This document shows, piece by piece, positions 22,783 through 34,072 of a stretch of 64,000 nt of DNA (positions within the stretch are counted from its first letter, which is position 1; every line of letters starts with the position of its first letter). Both the position numbers and the translations under genes were made by a program. Source of the stretch: Pratylenchus scribneri (Eukaryota > Nematoda > Chromadorea > Rhabditida > Pratylenchidae); contig JAQSEB010000033.1 in the NCBI GenBank assembly GCA_030063045.1, positions 2,965,001 to 3,029,000 on the forward strand. Direction: 5' to 3'. Under the pieces are notes generated by a model. The model was given only the letters and a program-made list of their open reading frames with translations, searched no databases and was not told the DNA's origin.

Positions 22783-23187
22783 TCAAGGAAAGGACAACTG
22801 ATCAATATATTTTCGTTTTTTGTTGACTGGTAGGCTTTTTATAGTCCGGCGATTTTTGCTTTTACCTTTGCCACACTGCTGTAATTTTGTTGCTATATTT
22901 TGTAAGCTTTGTTTAGAATGTTCCGCTAACGATTCTTTTATATCCTTTCCTTGAGAAATATCTCCCAAAATTTTTGTTCCGGCAGCTAACCCTTCTTGAC
23001 CTGCGGTACTTGCAATATTCTTGGCGATTGGCATCAAAAATCTGGCAATCCCAGGTAAAATAGTATTCGTGAATACTCCAAAACCTCTTTGGTATTTAGT
23101 GCCTACAAAATATTTACCCGTTCCCTCCTGGGATGAAAGAAATCCGCTCCAATCAAGTTTATCTGGATCTATGTATACGTGTGTCAT
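22783..23187 (-). CDS. pVI-like capsid-associated protein, 134 aa (unit 1)
   Basis: Small protein with a YFVGTKYQRGFGVF motif near residues 26-39, an apolar/amphipathic stretch at 41-75 and a strongly basic tail with CGKGKSKNRR. Proteins with a G-x-YQRGxGxF motif beside the capsid genes are common in Mavericks. They recall adenovirus minor core/pVI-type precursors cut by the protease, but that functional assignment is inference. Its ATG follows the penton stop directly (TAA-ATG). Residue 71 is Thr here and Ile in unit 2. Confidence 0.6.
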   Translation of the reverse strand: MTHVYIDPDKLDWSGFLSSQEGTGKYFVGTKYQRGFGVFTNTILPGIARFLMPIAKNIASTAGQEGLAAGTKILGDISQGKDIKESLAEHSKQSLQNIATKLQQCGKGKSKNRRTIKSLPVNKKRKYIDQLSFP

Positions 23188-25509
23188 TTAGAAAAATGAA
23201 CGTTTCCAATGTAATGTTATGATTATATTTCCCCAGTGAAAGTTGACTAATTCGCCTGAAGATGTTCTAACTTCAATACTGATTTCAGTAATTCGTTTGG
23301 ATTGTAATCTATGATGAAATTCAGCGCTATATATAGACTCTACGATCTCCCCTGGTTTTCCTTGAACATTAACTACTCGCAATAATGGGACTAACTCATC
23401 TCCGACCATGGTATTTTCAATGAGCTTTGGTGCATAGATATATAATTGTTTTACCCCTCCAGACAAGTCTGGCATATATTCTGCTGTATCTCCACCTACT
23501 ATGTTTACATTCGTCCGGAAACCCAGGATATAAGCAAGTTGTTTAGAAATCTGTATTGATTTAATATTTTTTTGCATTAAAACAGTAAATTTTTGATAGA
23601 TATTATCATATCTGAATTGAACCTTTTGTGTAGAATCAGATGGAATTTTAGCCATTTTTCCAATCTTTTTAAGCCTATTCATCAAGCTGCGATGGACTTG
23701 TTCAGGTATATTTAATTCTCTTCCCGATTCATCTAAATGACTGGTACTACTAACCAAGGCTTGTGGCTTTGGTAATTCTGGTAATGATGATAAATCTTCC
23801 TCATTCTCGGTCTCATCTGGTATGAAAAAGCCTTTTATTCTTATTGGCTCTGGTTTTTTATTTACATATTCGGTAATCTTTTTTAGTGGAAGCAATTCAA
23901 TTTCTTCTGCACTTTGGCTTATAACCCAATTATTTTGGCTAGTTTTTTCTATTTTCTTTTCTTCTTTAATAACCGTTATTTTTGGTTTTAGCCATTCATA
24001 TTCTTCATCACTTGATTCAATAACGGGTAATTGTGGTTTTGGTACATCCACCTTAGCTTTTGGAGGAAATAAAGGAGCAACTGGCAAATTAATTGAGCTT
24101 TTCTCTTGTTCCTTCCTTTCCTTAAATTTATTAACTTTGTCAATTATTTCTTTTGGCTCTTCAATTTTTTGAAAGGTCCCAATCGCAATACTAGAATCGT
24201 CTTGAGAAATAATTGTAGCAGGTTGCTGAGATGTGACGGTAGATTTTTCAGGCTGAGAGGATTCGATGGTCCCTTCCTTTCTTTTTCTTTCTTCTTCCTT
24301 TCTTTTCTTGAATTCTTCGACTGCCGCAATAATTTCTGGACTCTCTTCTATTCTCGTTAGAGTTTTTAATTCACCTTCATTTGTAGTCTGTATCTGCCCT
24401 TTACCTTCATTATTAGTATTCTGAATCTCTCCTACATTTTCATTATTTATATCAGCTTTTCCTTCAATTGTCCCTTGATTTTGCAATTTTGGATGATCCG
24501 GAGGATATTGAGGAACAGGTATAGGTTTTTCGATCACTGTTATTTCACTTTGATCATTATCCGACTGCCCCGTAACTGAATTGATAAGAAATTCAATCTT
24601 ATTCGTTATTTGCTCTACTCCATCTTGGAAATTTCTTTCTGGCGTTCCGGCAAATAATCTACCTGCTTCATTACCTAATTTTCTAGCATTTTGCTCGGCT
24701 TTTTTGGCAATGTCTGCAACTTTTCTGGCTTCTCTGACATTTTTACTTTCTTTAAATTCTATGACTTTATTTTTAGCATTGGCAGCAATTTTGGCTTCTT
24801 CTGCTATTAGGACAGCCTTGTCTTGAATGGTATTAGCTATTGACAATAGATCATTATACAATTCTTGTCCAACATCTGGAAATTTCCTTCTGAGTCTTTC
24901 ACTTTTTTGTCTTTTTGCTCTTGCTAATTGGGCCCAAGTTTCGACTTGCGATGCCAGAGCTACGCATTGATTATATGCTTTTTCTATTGCCCTCTGTGCC
25001 GCTAATAATTTCTTTTGATCTTCTAAATTAATAGCTGCTTGGGCTAAATCATTAGACTGGCTAGTATTCTCTTGAGTAATATTTCCTTCTTCCGCTTTCC
25101 TTCTTTGAAATTCTTGAACAGCTGCAATTATTTCAGGCGTTTCTTGAATTCTTTCCGGTGTTTTTAATTCACCCTCATTTTCCAAAATTGACCTAGTAAA
25201 ACTAGGTTTAGAATCTTTTTCATATGCCATTATTGCATCATTTATACCCTTTTCCAAATTTGAAATAGAAAGAAAATTCATCGCAGGAATTGGAATTTTT
25301 TCATCATCTCCTACCTCATTATTTATTGTAATAAATTGGTCTTCTTGAGTTCCTAGCGATGTAAATGATATAGGATAAATTATTGAAGAGAGAGCGACAG
25401 ACCAATTGGAATCTAAGTTCAAAGGTTCAGGTAATCTGATTGTATAATTTGAGGTTTTATTACCTTCAATAGCAGTATTTGAGGGTAAAACAGTATAAAA
25501 ATTATCCAT
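23188..25509 (-). CDS. penton-like minor capsid protein with large insert, 773 aa (unit 1)
   Basis: Residues 1-95 (FYTVLPSNTA, YTIRLPEPLNL, WSVALSSIIYP) and about 630-773 (LIENTMVGDELVPLLRVV, ending IIITLHWKR) are the two halves of the conserved Maverick minor capsid/penton family, annotated in nematodes as F54H12.2-like. Between them lies about 530 residues of charged, partly coiled-coil sequence. Three copies of a module (LKTxxRIxExPEIIAAVxEF) sit at 111-138, 377-404 and 445-467. The insert is much longer than usual and may form a spike or tether. Ser103 here, Arg103 in unit 2. Confidence 0.85.
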   Translation of the reverse strand: MDNFYTVLPSNTAIEGNKTSNYTIRLPEPLNLDSNWSVALSSIIYPISFTSLGTQEDQFITINNEVGDDEKIPIPAMNFLSISNLEKGINDAIMAYEKDSKPSFTRSILENEGELKTPERIQETPEIIAAVQEFQRRKAEEGNITQENTSQSNDLAQAAINLEDQKKLLAAQRAIEKAYNQCVALASQVETWAQLARAKRQKSERLRRKFPDVGQELYNDLLSIANTIQDKAVLIAEEAKIAANAKNKVIEFKESKNVREARKVADIAKKAEQNARKLGNEAGRLFAGTPERNFQDGVEQITNKIEFLINSVTGQSDNDQSEITVIEKPIPVPQYPPDHPKLQNQGTIEGKADINNENVGEIQNTNNEGKGQIQTTNEGELKTLTRIEESPEIIAAVEEFKKRKEEERKRKEGTIESSQPEKSTVTSQQPATIISQDDSSIAIGTFQKIEEPKEIIDKVNKFKERKEQEKSSINLPVAPLFPPKAKVDVPKPQLPVIESSDEEYEWLKPKITVIKEEKKIEKTSQNNWVISQSAEEIELLPLKKITEYVNKKPEPIRIKGFFIPDETENEEDLSSLPELPKPQALVSSTSHLDESGRELNIPEQVHRSLMNRLKKIGKMAKIPSDSTQKVQFRYDNIYQKFTVLMQKNIKSIQISKQLAYILGFRTNVNIVGGDTAEYMPDLSGGVKQLYIYAPKLIENTMVGDELVPLLRVVNVQGKPGEIVESIYSAEFHHRLQSKRITEISIEVRTSSGELVNFHWGNIIITLHWKRSFF

Positions 25510-25510
25510 C

Positions 25511-25697
25511 TTAATTTACTAAATCGGATTCTTTTATCCAAGAATTATGTTTTTCAGAGTAGCCTACCCACCTAACAAATAGTTCTTTTATACCTTTTCT
25601 TTTGCGTGTTTTTATGACTTCGGCAATTCGATAGGTTGTATCTTTTGTGGTCAATACTAACTCTTGTTCATAAAATACGCTTTCAATTTTATTATCA
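25511..25697 (-). pseudogene. integrase remnant: C-terminal chromodomain only (unit 1)
   Basis: The last 62 codons match the end of the full integrase at 38296-38482, including the chromodomain-like YRIAEVIKTRKRK and LFVRWVGYSEKHNSW. Upstream of codon KIESVF the sequence leaves the integrase at TTATTATC and enters inverted subterminal repeat DNA. The frame now starts at an ATG in that repeat (25705). No catalytic domain remains. Confidence 0.93.
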
Positions 25698-25790
25698 TAA
25701 TCCATTTACCCTTTCCGCCCACGTCATTCCCTTTGTCTGCCCTATTTCATAATCCATTTCCCCTTTCCGCCCACGTCATTCCCTTTGTCT
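25698..25790 (-). repeat. 93-bp inverted fragment at the tandem junction
   Basis: Reverse complement of nearly two units of the 52-bp TGACGTGG array (compare 14240-14345). It lies between the truncated integrase of unit 1 and the start of unit 2. About 2 bp of microhomology (TC) is seen at the left joint and none at the right. It marks a template switch to the opposite strand or end. Confidence 0.85.
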
Positions 25791-26220
25791 CAATCTACTA
25801 GTTTAATTTTTATAGCCAAAGATTTTGATAACTCTGCAAAAAAAGGCTAAAATAACTTTCTTTAAACCATAAGTATTTTAAACGTAATAGTATATTTAAA
25901 AAAAAGATAAAAAAATTACAAGACTTTTTAAGCCCAAAGTATTTTAAACGTAATGGAGTCATTATATTGAAAAAAGATGAATTGGACTAATCGATCAAAT
26001 AAAATTTTAATATTGAAATCTATTCTCTAATCGACATTTATTCAGAGATTCTACCAAATTTATAATATTACCTTTCTTCATAATTCGATTAATTAATAAT
26101 GAATTATTTCATGATCTTTGGACTGATCAATTTTTGCTTTTAACCATAATAAACAAAAGAACTTTAATCAAACAAGATATTCCTATTGATTTATTTTTAG
26201 CTTATTCCTTAATAGAATAA

Positions 26221-26482
26221 TCTAGAACATTCTAGAATATTTTATTGAGTTTTGAATAAGGATAGAGAAAGAGAAATAGGAAAAGATAATAAGAAAGAGA
26301 AAACATATTATATGGAAAATTCTAGAACATTCTAGAATATTCTATTGAATTTTGATTAATGAGAGAGAAGGAGAAAAGGAGAAATAGAATGTGAGAGAGA
26401 GAAAGAAGGGAAAGTTCTAGAACACGAAAAACTTCTAGAATCTTCCAGAACATTCTAGAATGTCTGGAGAAATTGTATAAAA
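26221..26482 (+). promoter_or_regulatory. heat-shock-element array plus TATA box (unit 2)
   Basis: Same as 13438-13699: alternating GAA/TTC clusters and TATAAAA at 26476-26482, with no disabling change. Confidence 0.75.
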
Positions 26483-26546
26483 GGACGAGGAAATTGACTA
26501 AATTATTCATTATATTCCAAACTAAAAAATCTAAAAATTCATTAAT

Positions 26547-26633
26547 ATGGGTCGTCTTTTTGCTTTTCTTGTATTGGGATTACATTTTGATTACATTAAA
26601 AAGGTTGGTAAATTTTTAGCTTACAATCTATAG
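26547..26633 (+). CDS. possible 28-aa hydrophobic peptide (unit 2)
   Basis: Identical to the ORF at 13764-13850. The same reservations apply. Confidence 0.2.
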   Translation: MGRLFAFLVLGLHFDYIKKVGKFLAYNL

Positions 26634-26977
26634 TTAAATAATCTTATTAAAAGTAAAATCATTAATTATTTACTTCAAATTTATGTCCAGTATAATCGAA
26701 TCAATAACAAAATTACTTAAACCTACGCATGAAAAGAGGGAAAATCATGATTCATATGGACAGCAGGTTAATTAAATGGCAAATTGGGACAATGAAAATA
26801 GATTGAAATGAATGATTCATCGGGACAGGTTTAATTGAATAACGAAATATAGACAATAAAAGAAAGGGAAAAAGATGACACATAGGGACAGGTTTTATTT
26901 GATTACGAAATAGAAAACAACGAAAAAGGGATGACTCATCGACGGGACAGGTTTAATTAAATGACGAATAGGATTAA

Positions 26978-27423
26978 GGAAGATGGAATGACCTGGGCGG
27001 AAAGGGGAAATGGATTATGAAATAGGGCAGACAAAGGGAATGACGTGGGCGGAAAGGGGAAATGGATTATGAAATAGGGCAGACAAAGGGAATGACGTGG
27101 GCGGAAAGGGTAAATGGATTATGAAATAGGGCAGACAAAGGGAATGACGTGGGCGGAAAGGGGAAATGGATTTTGAAATTGGGACATACAAGGGGAATCA
27201 CGTGAGTGGCAAGGGGAAAAGGATTTTGAAATTGGGACAAACAAGGGGAATGACGTGGGCGGAAAGGGTAAATGGATTATGAAATAGGGCAGACAAAGGG
27301 AATGACGTGGGCGGAAAGGGGAAATGGATTTTGAAATTGGGACATACAAGGGGAATCACGTGAGTGGCAAGGGGAAATGGATTTTGAAATTGGGACAAAC
27401 AAGGGGAATGATACCCTATATAA
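26978..27423 (+). promoter_or_regulatory. 52-bp TGACGTGG/TCACGTGA array plus TATA (unit 2)
   Basis: Same as 14195-14640. TGACGTGG occurs at 27041, 27093, 27145, 27251 and 27303, and TATATAA at 27417-27423. Confidence 0.55.
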
Positions 27424-27662
27424 GGCCCAAGTTTTTCGTCCTTCCTCATTTATAATATCCCCGAAATCTCCCCGAAATGACCGGACAAAGCCCGAATTAA
27501 TCCCGATAGTGCCGAATTAGTGCCAATAGTGCCGAATTAGTCCCGATGATGCCAAATTGGTCCCGATAGTGCCGAATCGGTCATGATTGTGCTGAAATGA
27601 TCCTGATAATGCCGAATTGACTTCGATTGTTCCGAGCAAATGGCGGTTAGTCCCCATTCAAT

Positions 27663-28018
27663 CCCGACCTGAACCGAGTCAACCCGACCTGTCCCGTGTT
27701 GATCCCGACCTGTCCCGAGTTGATCCCGACCAGTCCCGAGTTGATCCCGACCAGTCCCGAATTGAACCCGACCTGTCCCGAGTTTATCCCGACCAGTCCC
27801 GAATTGATCCCGACCTGTCCCGAGTTGATCCCGACCAGTCCCGATTTGATCCCGACCTGTCCCGAGTTGATCCCGACCTATCCCGAGTTGATCCCGACCA
27901 GTCCCGAATTGATCCCGACCTGTCCCGAGTTGATCCCGACCAGTCCCGAATTGATCCCGACCTGTCCCGAGTTGATCCCGACCTATCCCGAGTTAATCCC
28001 GACCTGACCCGAGTTGAA
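27663..28018. repeat. 21-bp minisatellite (unit 2)
   Basis: Same copy number and variant order as 14880-15235. For a tandem array this argues that the duplication is very recent. Confidence 0.85.
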
Positions 28019-28052
28019 CCCTTATGGTCTCCTTTATTTTGAAATAGGATGA

Positions 28053-28334
28053 CATCATTCATTTAAAAACAGGTTTTTTAAATTAATATTTCGAAAGAGG
28101 ATGAGTCATCATTCATCGAATAACAGGTTTTTAGTTGCCATTCATCTAATTTTGATGAGTCATCATTCGTAAAAGCAGGTTTTTACTTAATATTCATCTA
28201 ATTATGATGAGTCAGCATTTATTAAAACAGGTTTTACCTGATATTTATCTAATTTTGATGAGTCATAATCTTTTAAAACAGGTTTTTATTTAATATTGCA
28301 GATGAGTCATCAAAGCCTAATGGGGCTTATAAAA
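28053..28334 (+). promoter_or_regulatory. AP-1-site array plus TATA upstream of polB (unit 2)
   Basis: Five TGAGTCA sites at offset 12783 from those of unit 1 and TATAAAA at 28328-28334, ahead of the polymerase ATG at 28532. Confidence 0.6.
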
Positions 28335-28531
28335 GAAAGGCTCAAATCGTCATTTTCATCCATTTTTCCTACATATTAATTCCAAATTTAAAAGCATAAA
28401 TTAATAAATTTTTATTTAATTCATTATTATTTTGGGCTAATAATCCCATTTTATTTCAAATAATTTCATAAATAATTAATATATTTTTTATTTAGATTAA
28501 AATTATTTTAATACTTATAATTAAAATTATA

Positions 28532-31500
28532 ATGACTACAAAAAGACATCTTTCTCCTTCGGATAAAATGTCTTCAAAAAAATTGAAAAAATCTTCTGAT
28601 TCAAATTTTCCAACTTTAAATAAAGAACAACGTTTATCTTCAAATATAAAAACACCATTAAGAAAATTTAAAAGATCTTATTCTGATTCTGATCTTTTGA
28701 TCTTAGAAAAAGAACAACTTTCTTCTTCGAATAAAAAATTGAAAAGAAGTTCTTCAGAATCAGATGTTAAAAATATAAATAAAGAAGCGTATCAGGAAAT
28801 AAGTCATCATGAGGGACGCATTAATCGATTTTCTACAAGCTATTTTGTAACCGAATTTGTCTTGCTTAATGCTATATCCTATCCTGAGGAAAAATTAAAA
28901 GAGATATTCAAAAATTTAATTGACGTGGCATATTCGAAATCAAATTCCTATGGGAATCAAGTAAGATAAGAACTCATGCATATTTATTTCATTATAGGTT
29001 TCTCATTTTTCCATGCTCATAATGGGAAAGGGCCTTGATACTCCCATAGCCATTCCTGCGAGGGATAGAGAACATAATAATGTCGATGTTATTATGGAAG
29101 AAATTGATAAATTGAATATGAGCGACAAAAGAATTACATTGCTGTCTAATCCAATGAGGATTATCATAACTACGATTAGCCCTCCTGAAGGAAGTGGATT
29201 AAAAAAACTACCAGTAAAATTTCTGGACTGCAATGAAAAGGCCCTTATTAAAAATAGAAGTGAAGAAAATTGTCTTTACTACGCTGTAATTTTGGCAATG
29301 TTTCATGCCGATTTGGCTGAATTGGAGCCAAAGAAAAAATACCAAAGATTTAGTAAATTCTATAAAAATCTCAAAAAACAAAAAGAACTCGTCGAACAAT
29401 TAATATTAAAAATGGATACTAAACCAGCAAAAAGTTCCGGATTGGATGAGATTATTCAAATACAAGAATTACTTGATGAAGAATATCCTGAAAAATTTCG
29501 CTTAATAATCTTTTCATCGGATAATGTTTATTTGAAACCAATCTGGAAAGGGCCACGTTCACGCAAATATAACTTAATTTTATATTTATCTGGAAATCAC
29601 TATGATGTAATAAAAAGCGTGACAAAATTTTTCAAAATAAAGAAAAAATACTGCTTTGAATGTGAAATAACTTATACACAGTAAATCGATAATATTATTT
29701 CAATATTAATAATTATTTTAGTAATGCTCATCACCGGAAAAATTGCGTGTCGAGATGTTATATGTGCTCAAATATGAGTAACTTTTCAACTTGTATCAAA
29801 GAGCCAGACTTTGAAATAACATGCGATCAATGCAAGAGAACCTACAATAACAAACATTGTTATGAACACCATTTAAACCAAATGTGCCATGCATATAAAA
29901 AATGTGAATTGTGCCATAAAGTTTTTCAAACCGTTAAAAATAAACCTCATGTTTGTGGTGAAAAATATTGTCAAAAATGGTAATTAATATTATGAAATTA
30001 AACTTAATTTATTTAGTCGTGTGATACATAATCCCAAAAATTCCTGTTTTGTAATGCCTTTAAAGAAAATGTCATCGAAACCATATAGAATTATTGCTTA
30101 TGATTTTGAAACTACACAAAATATTGAAAAATATACCGGCATTTTCGAACATAGTGTAAATTTCTGTTCGGCGAGAATTATATGCACCCGTTGTATTGAT
30201 AACTTAAATGAAAATTGTGAAATATGTGGACAAGAAAGACATAAAACATGGAATGATATGGATAATCTCGACCCATTGGAAGAATTCGTTAAATGGTTAT
30301 TGAAGGGATATTCAAAGGAATTTAAGACTTTAATATTTGCTCATTATGGAGGTAAAAATTAAAAATTTATTTCTATATTTTATCTTATTAGGAAAATTTG
30401 ACCATCATTTTATCCTCCAACGATTGTACAAATTACAAATAGCTCCAAAAGATTTATTAATGTCCGGGAATAAAATTTATGAATTCACCGTCAAAGCAGG
30501 AAGAGATTTTTCTTCATTGACATTCAGAGATTCATATTTGCTTATGAATGTCAAACTAAAGGATTTGAAAAGAACATTTAATTTGAAAGCTGATAATAAA
30601 TTATATTTCCCTTATTTGTATGTCTTCATTAATATTAAAAAAAAATAATTAATTTTTAGATTCAATAAAGAAGAAAATTATAAAATCAAACTTGATCGAT
30701 TACCGCCCATGGATGATTATTTACCAGATGGAATGAATCTATCTGATAGGAAGGAATTTGTAAAATGGTATTTGGCAAATGAACATACTCCTTTTTATCT
30801 ACCGGAAAAACTGCATGAATATGGCTCCAATGATACTGAAATTTTGCTTGAAGCAATTATAGAGATGCGAAAAATATTGCTTCAAGTAACAGATGGCTTC
30901 GATGTATTCGAAAAAAGTGCTACAATCGCCGGAATTTCAATGAATATATTTAAATTCAAATTCCTACGAGAAAATTTAATAGCCATTGTTCCTGAAGGTA
31001 TTTAGGCTTAAAATATTCATCTCGAAAAATTAATTAGGAGGTTATGAGAGACATGATAGGGCCAGTCCGATTTCATTAAAATATTTTCAATGGATATCAA
31101 AGAAGTTTAATTTGGATATAAAGACAGCAGTAAATGGTGGAGAAATGAGAATTGGAAAATATAAATTAGATGGATACATCGAGAAGGAAAATCGAGCAAT
31201 TGAATTTTTAGGGTAAGACTTGTTTTATTTTTATTTACAATATTCTAGATGTAACTTCCATGGATGCCTAAAATGCTATAAACCGGGGGAAATTAGTGTT
31301 AATGGAAAAACCATGAAAGAAAACAATGAAAATACATGGATAAGGATCAACGAAATTTCCAAATCGCTTAAAGTCGATGTAAAATGGGAGTGTGAAGTCC
31401 ATGATGAAAAGAAAAAGGATAAGGAAATGAAAGAATTTCTTGAGGATATTGGGAATGACATGGGTCCAATAAATCCTAGGGATGCATATTTTGGTGGGAG

Positions 31501-33172
31501 AACAGGGTAAAAATTAATAATCAACCATTTAAATTACCAAATTGATATTTAGACCTCTTTGCCTTTATAAAAAAGCTGATGAGAATACCAAAATATCAAT
31601 GTTCGATATAGTTAGTTTATATCCATTTATTAATTATACTACAAGGTAATAAATATTTTAATATTATTTAAACCAAATATTATTTTAAGTTATCCAATCG
31701 GAATTCCGGAAATTGTAATACCAAAAAATGAAGATGTTCTATGGACTTCCCCCGAAGATATTCCTCATAAGGGACTATTTAAAGTCAGAATTTTACCTCC
31801 AAGAAATCTTTTGGTACCCGTAATACCTATTCGATGTGATCAACGAATGCTTTTCGCTCTTTGTCATCGTTGTGCTAAAGATTTTGAATTTAAAAATACA
31901 AAAACAAATCATAAATGCCATCACACCGACAAGGAACGTGAATTTACGACAACTATTACTAGCATGGAATTAGAGGAAGCATTGAGAAAAAAATACATTG
32001 TGACAAAATTTTATCGGGCATGGCATTATAATAAGTTTTCGAATAATTTGTTTAAAGAATATGTCAGGTAAATTTAAAAGTTAAAAATTTATGCATAATT
32101 ATCTTAGGCTTTTCTTGAAAATAAAAATTGAAGCCAGCGGTTTTCCCGAAAATGTTAAAACAGAGGAAGATAAAATAAAATTTAAAATGGAATATAAAGA
32201 AAAATACGGAATAGAAATTGATTTGGAGAATGTCAAATACAACCCCGGATTACGTCATATTGCCAAGTTATGTTTGAACTCATTATGGGGAAAATTTTCA
32301 ATGCGTAATACTCTGGCGAAGAGCGAAATTATAATAGATCCATCCGAATATTTTAAATTAATATTTGATCATAAGAAAGAAATTAATATGATACTTCCAA
32401 TGTCAGACACAACTATGAGATTAGTTTATAAAGATAAGAAAGAATACTGCGAAGAGCATAATTCGAGTAATATAGTATGTTCAATATTATGGCACTTAAT
32501 CGACTGCTTAAATTAATAAACATATTTAGATTATTTCTTTGTGGACTACGAGTGCAGCTCGTCTTGTTTTGCTAAAATATATGGATGCTGTTAATAATAC
32601 ACCTGATAGTAAAATTTTATATACAGGTAATTATCATAATTTTATATAACGTAATATTTAATTTAAGATACTGACTCGATTATATTTTCGCACCCTAAAA
32701 ATGTTGAACCAATTAAAAACGGAAGTTTTCTTGGAGAAATGATGAGGGAATATGAAGATTTTGAGATTCAAGAATTTTGTAGTGGTGGAGTAAGTGATAA
32801 AAAAGTAAATAAAAATAATATTTTTATATTATAGGCTAAACAATTGGCATTACAATTGAAAAATATTAATAATGGCGAAATAAAGAATGTTTTAAAACTC
32901 AGAGGTATTAAATTTTTCATTCAAATTCTGAAATAAATTTAGGGATTACTCTGGATTATCGAAGCTGCCAAAAATTTCAATATGATGAATTCAAAAATAT
33001 GGTTTTAAATTTTGGTTTAGATTTTGATCCTGTCAAATTTGAATATCTAAAAATTGCTCCTCAGAGAGATTCTAAATTATTTAGCAAGAAAGTTGAAAAA
33101 AAGTATATAACAAAATGCCAAAAAGGAATTATTAATGATAATTATGATGTAAAACCATTTGGCTATGAATAA
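28532..33172 (+). CDS. polB: Maverick DNA polymerase B, 15 exons, 1352 aa (unit 2)
   Basis: Same 15-exon structure as unit 1, with offset 12783 for exons 1-5 and 12785 for exons 6-15. A 2-bp difference in an A-run is confined to intron 5. Exon 1 is 28532-28960, and the last exon ends with the stop at 33170-33172. Exonuclease motifs (DFE, FD, YxxxD), palm motifs (DxxSLYP, NSLWG, YTDTDS) and the zinc modules are all intact, so this copy could also be functional. It is the only intron-rich gene of the element, in contrast to the intron-less reverse-strand block. Confidence 0.93.
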
Positions 33173-33312
33173 TTTTTCCAAATATGTAAATATATTTACA
33201 TTTTTAAAGAATAAATTTTATAATTGATATCTATTTTGGTTGGGTTAATGAACCCTTAAATTTTATTAAATCTTATATAATATTATAAATCTCGTAAATT
33301 ATTTTAGGCTTA

Positions 33313-33559
33313 ATGAATAAAGTTAATAAAAAATCCCATGTCAAATCGGGGTAAGAATTTCATTAAATTTTCATAATTAAATATTATATTAAGATGGGAT
33401 GAAGCATTATTGGAACATGAACGCCATGTCATAAAGCGGCAAAATTGGTTGAAGGACTTTGAAAAAAACTGGCGACGAAATACAATTCGTAATCTCACGG
33501 CGAAAATCCAAAAGAAAATGCTGAAGGAAATGAATAAAAATATAAATAAACGAAAATAA
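33313..33559 (+). CDS. small basic protein, 2 exons, 67 aa (unit 2)
   Basis: Exons 33313-33350 and 33394-33559, with the same intron borders as unit 1. The coding sequence is unchanged. The nearest difference I noticed (CGCATGC to GGCATGC) lies just after the stop. Conservation of a split 67-codon frame in both units is weak support because the units are so young. Confidence 0.55.
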
Positions 33560-33595
33560 TGGAAGAAGGATGTTATGGCATGCAAAAAGATAATA

Positions 33596-34039
33596 TTATT
33601 TTATCAATAAGCCAACAAAGAATTTAAGCATTAAATCAATTGTATTTTTAGAATTCAATAAATTTTTAACTATTTCCTTAGAACTTAATCCTATACATCT
33701 ATTAAAAATAAAATATATACAAAAATGCCCACAGCTATCGGAAAATGGCGATTGGATCTTATGGTTATTCATTTTTATTTCTAAAAAATTATACAAATAT
33801 TTAGTTATATCTTCATTAGGTTCTTCGGCATACGAATCAAAATATTCAATATTTTTTTCATTATTTACAAAAAAGGCTACCCAATGTTCGCCTCTTGTTC
33901 CTTTTTTATCTGTGTTGGCAATGAAACAATGGGGATACTTAGCCAATAAAGGTATATTATTCGAGGAATAGACTCCTTGAAAATATTTTTTGGTATGACA
34001 ATTCCTTTTAAGAATTGAATCAATTTGAATCGAATTCAT
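33596..34039 (-). CDS. adenovirus-type cysteine protease, 147 aa (unit 2)
   Basis: His52, Asp68, Gln96 and Cys103 are all present, as in unit 1. The single amino-acid difference is Ser120 for Phe120, outside the catalytic residues. It follows the major capsid gene in the reverse-strand block. Confidence 0.88.
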   Translation of the reverse strand: MNSIQIDSILKRNCHTKKYFQGVYSSNNIPLLAKYPHCFIANTDKKGTRGEHWVAFFVNNEKNIEYFDSYAEEPNEDITKYLYNFLEIKMNNHKIQSPFSDSCGHFCIYFIFNRCIGLSSKEIVKNLLNSKNTIDLMLKFFVGLLIK

Positions 34040-34072
34040 CTTTATCTGATTAATTATTATTTAATATTCTTT

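Larger units (their letters stand above)
13009..25697. repeat. Maverick tandem unit 1 (truncated)
   Basis: This segment is repeated at 25791 onward with offset 12782-12785 bp. Differences are a few single bases and short A-run indels. It contains the promoter arrays, polymerase, small basic gene, protease, major capsid, pVI-like and penton genes, and the last 62 codons of the integrase. It stops abruptly inside the integrase chromodomain region at about 25697. Confidence 0.93.

Noticed and set aside
23822..24826. Forward-strand open frames opposite the penton gene
   Set aside because: They are shadows of the reverse-strand coding sequence, hydrophobic because of its codon composition, and are repeated identically at 36607-37611.
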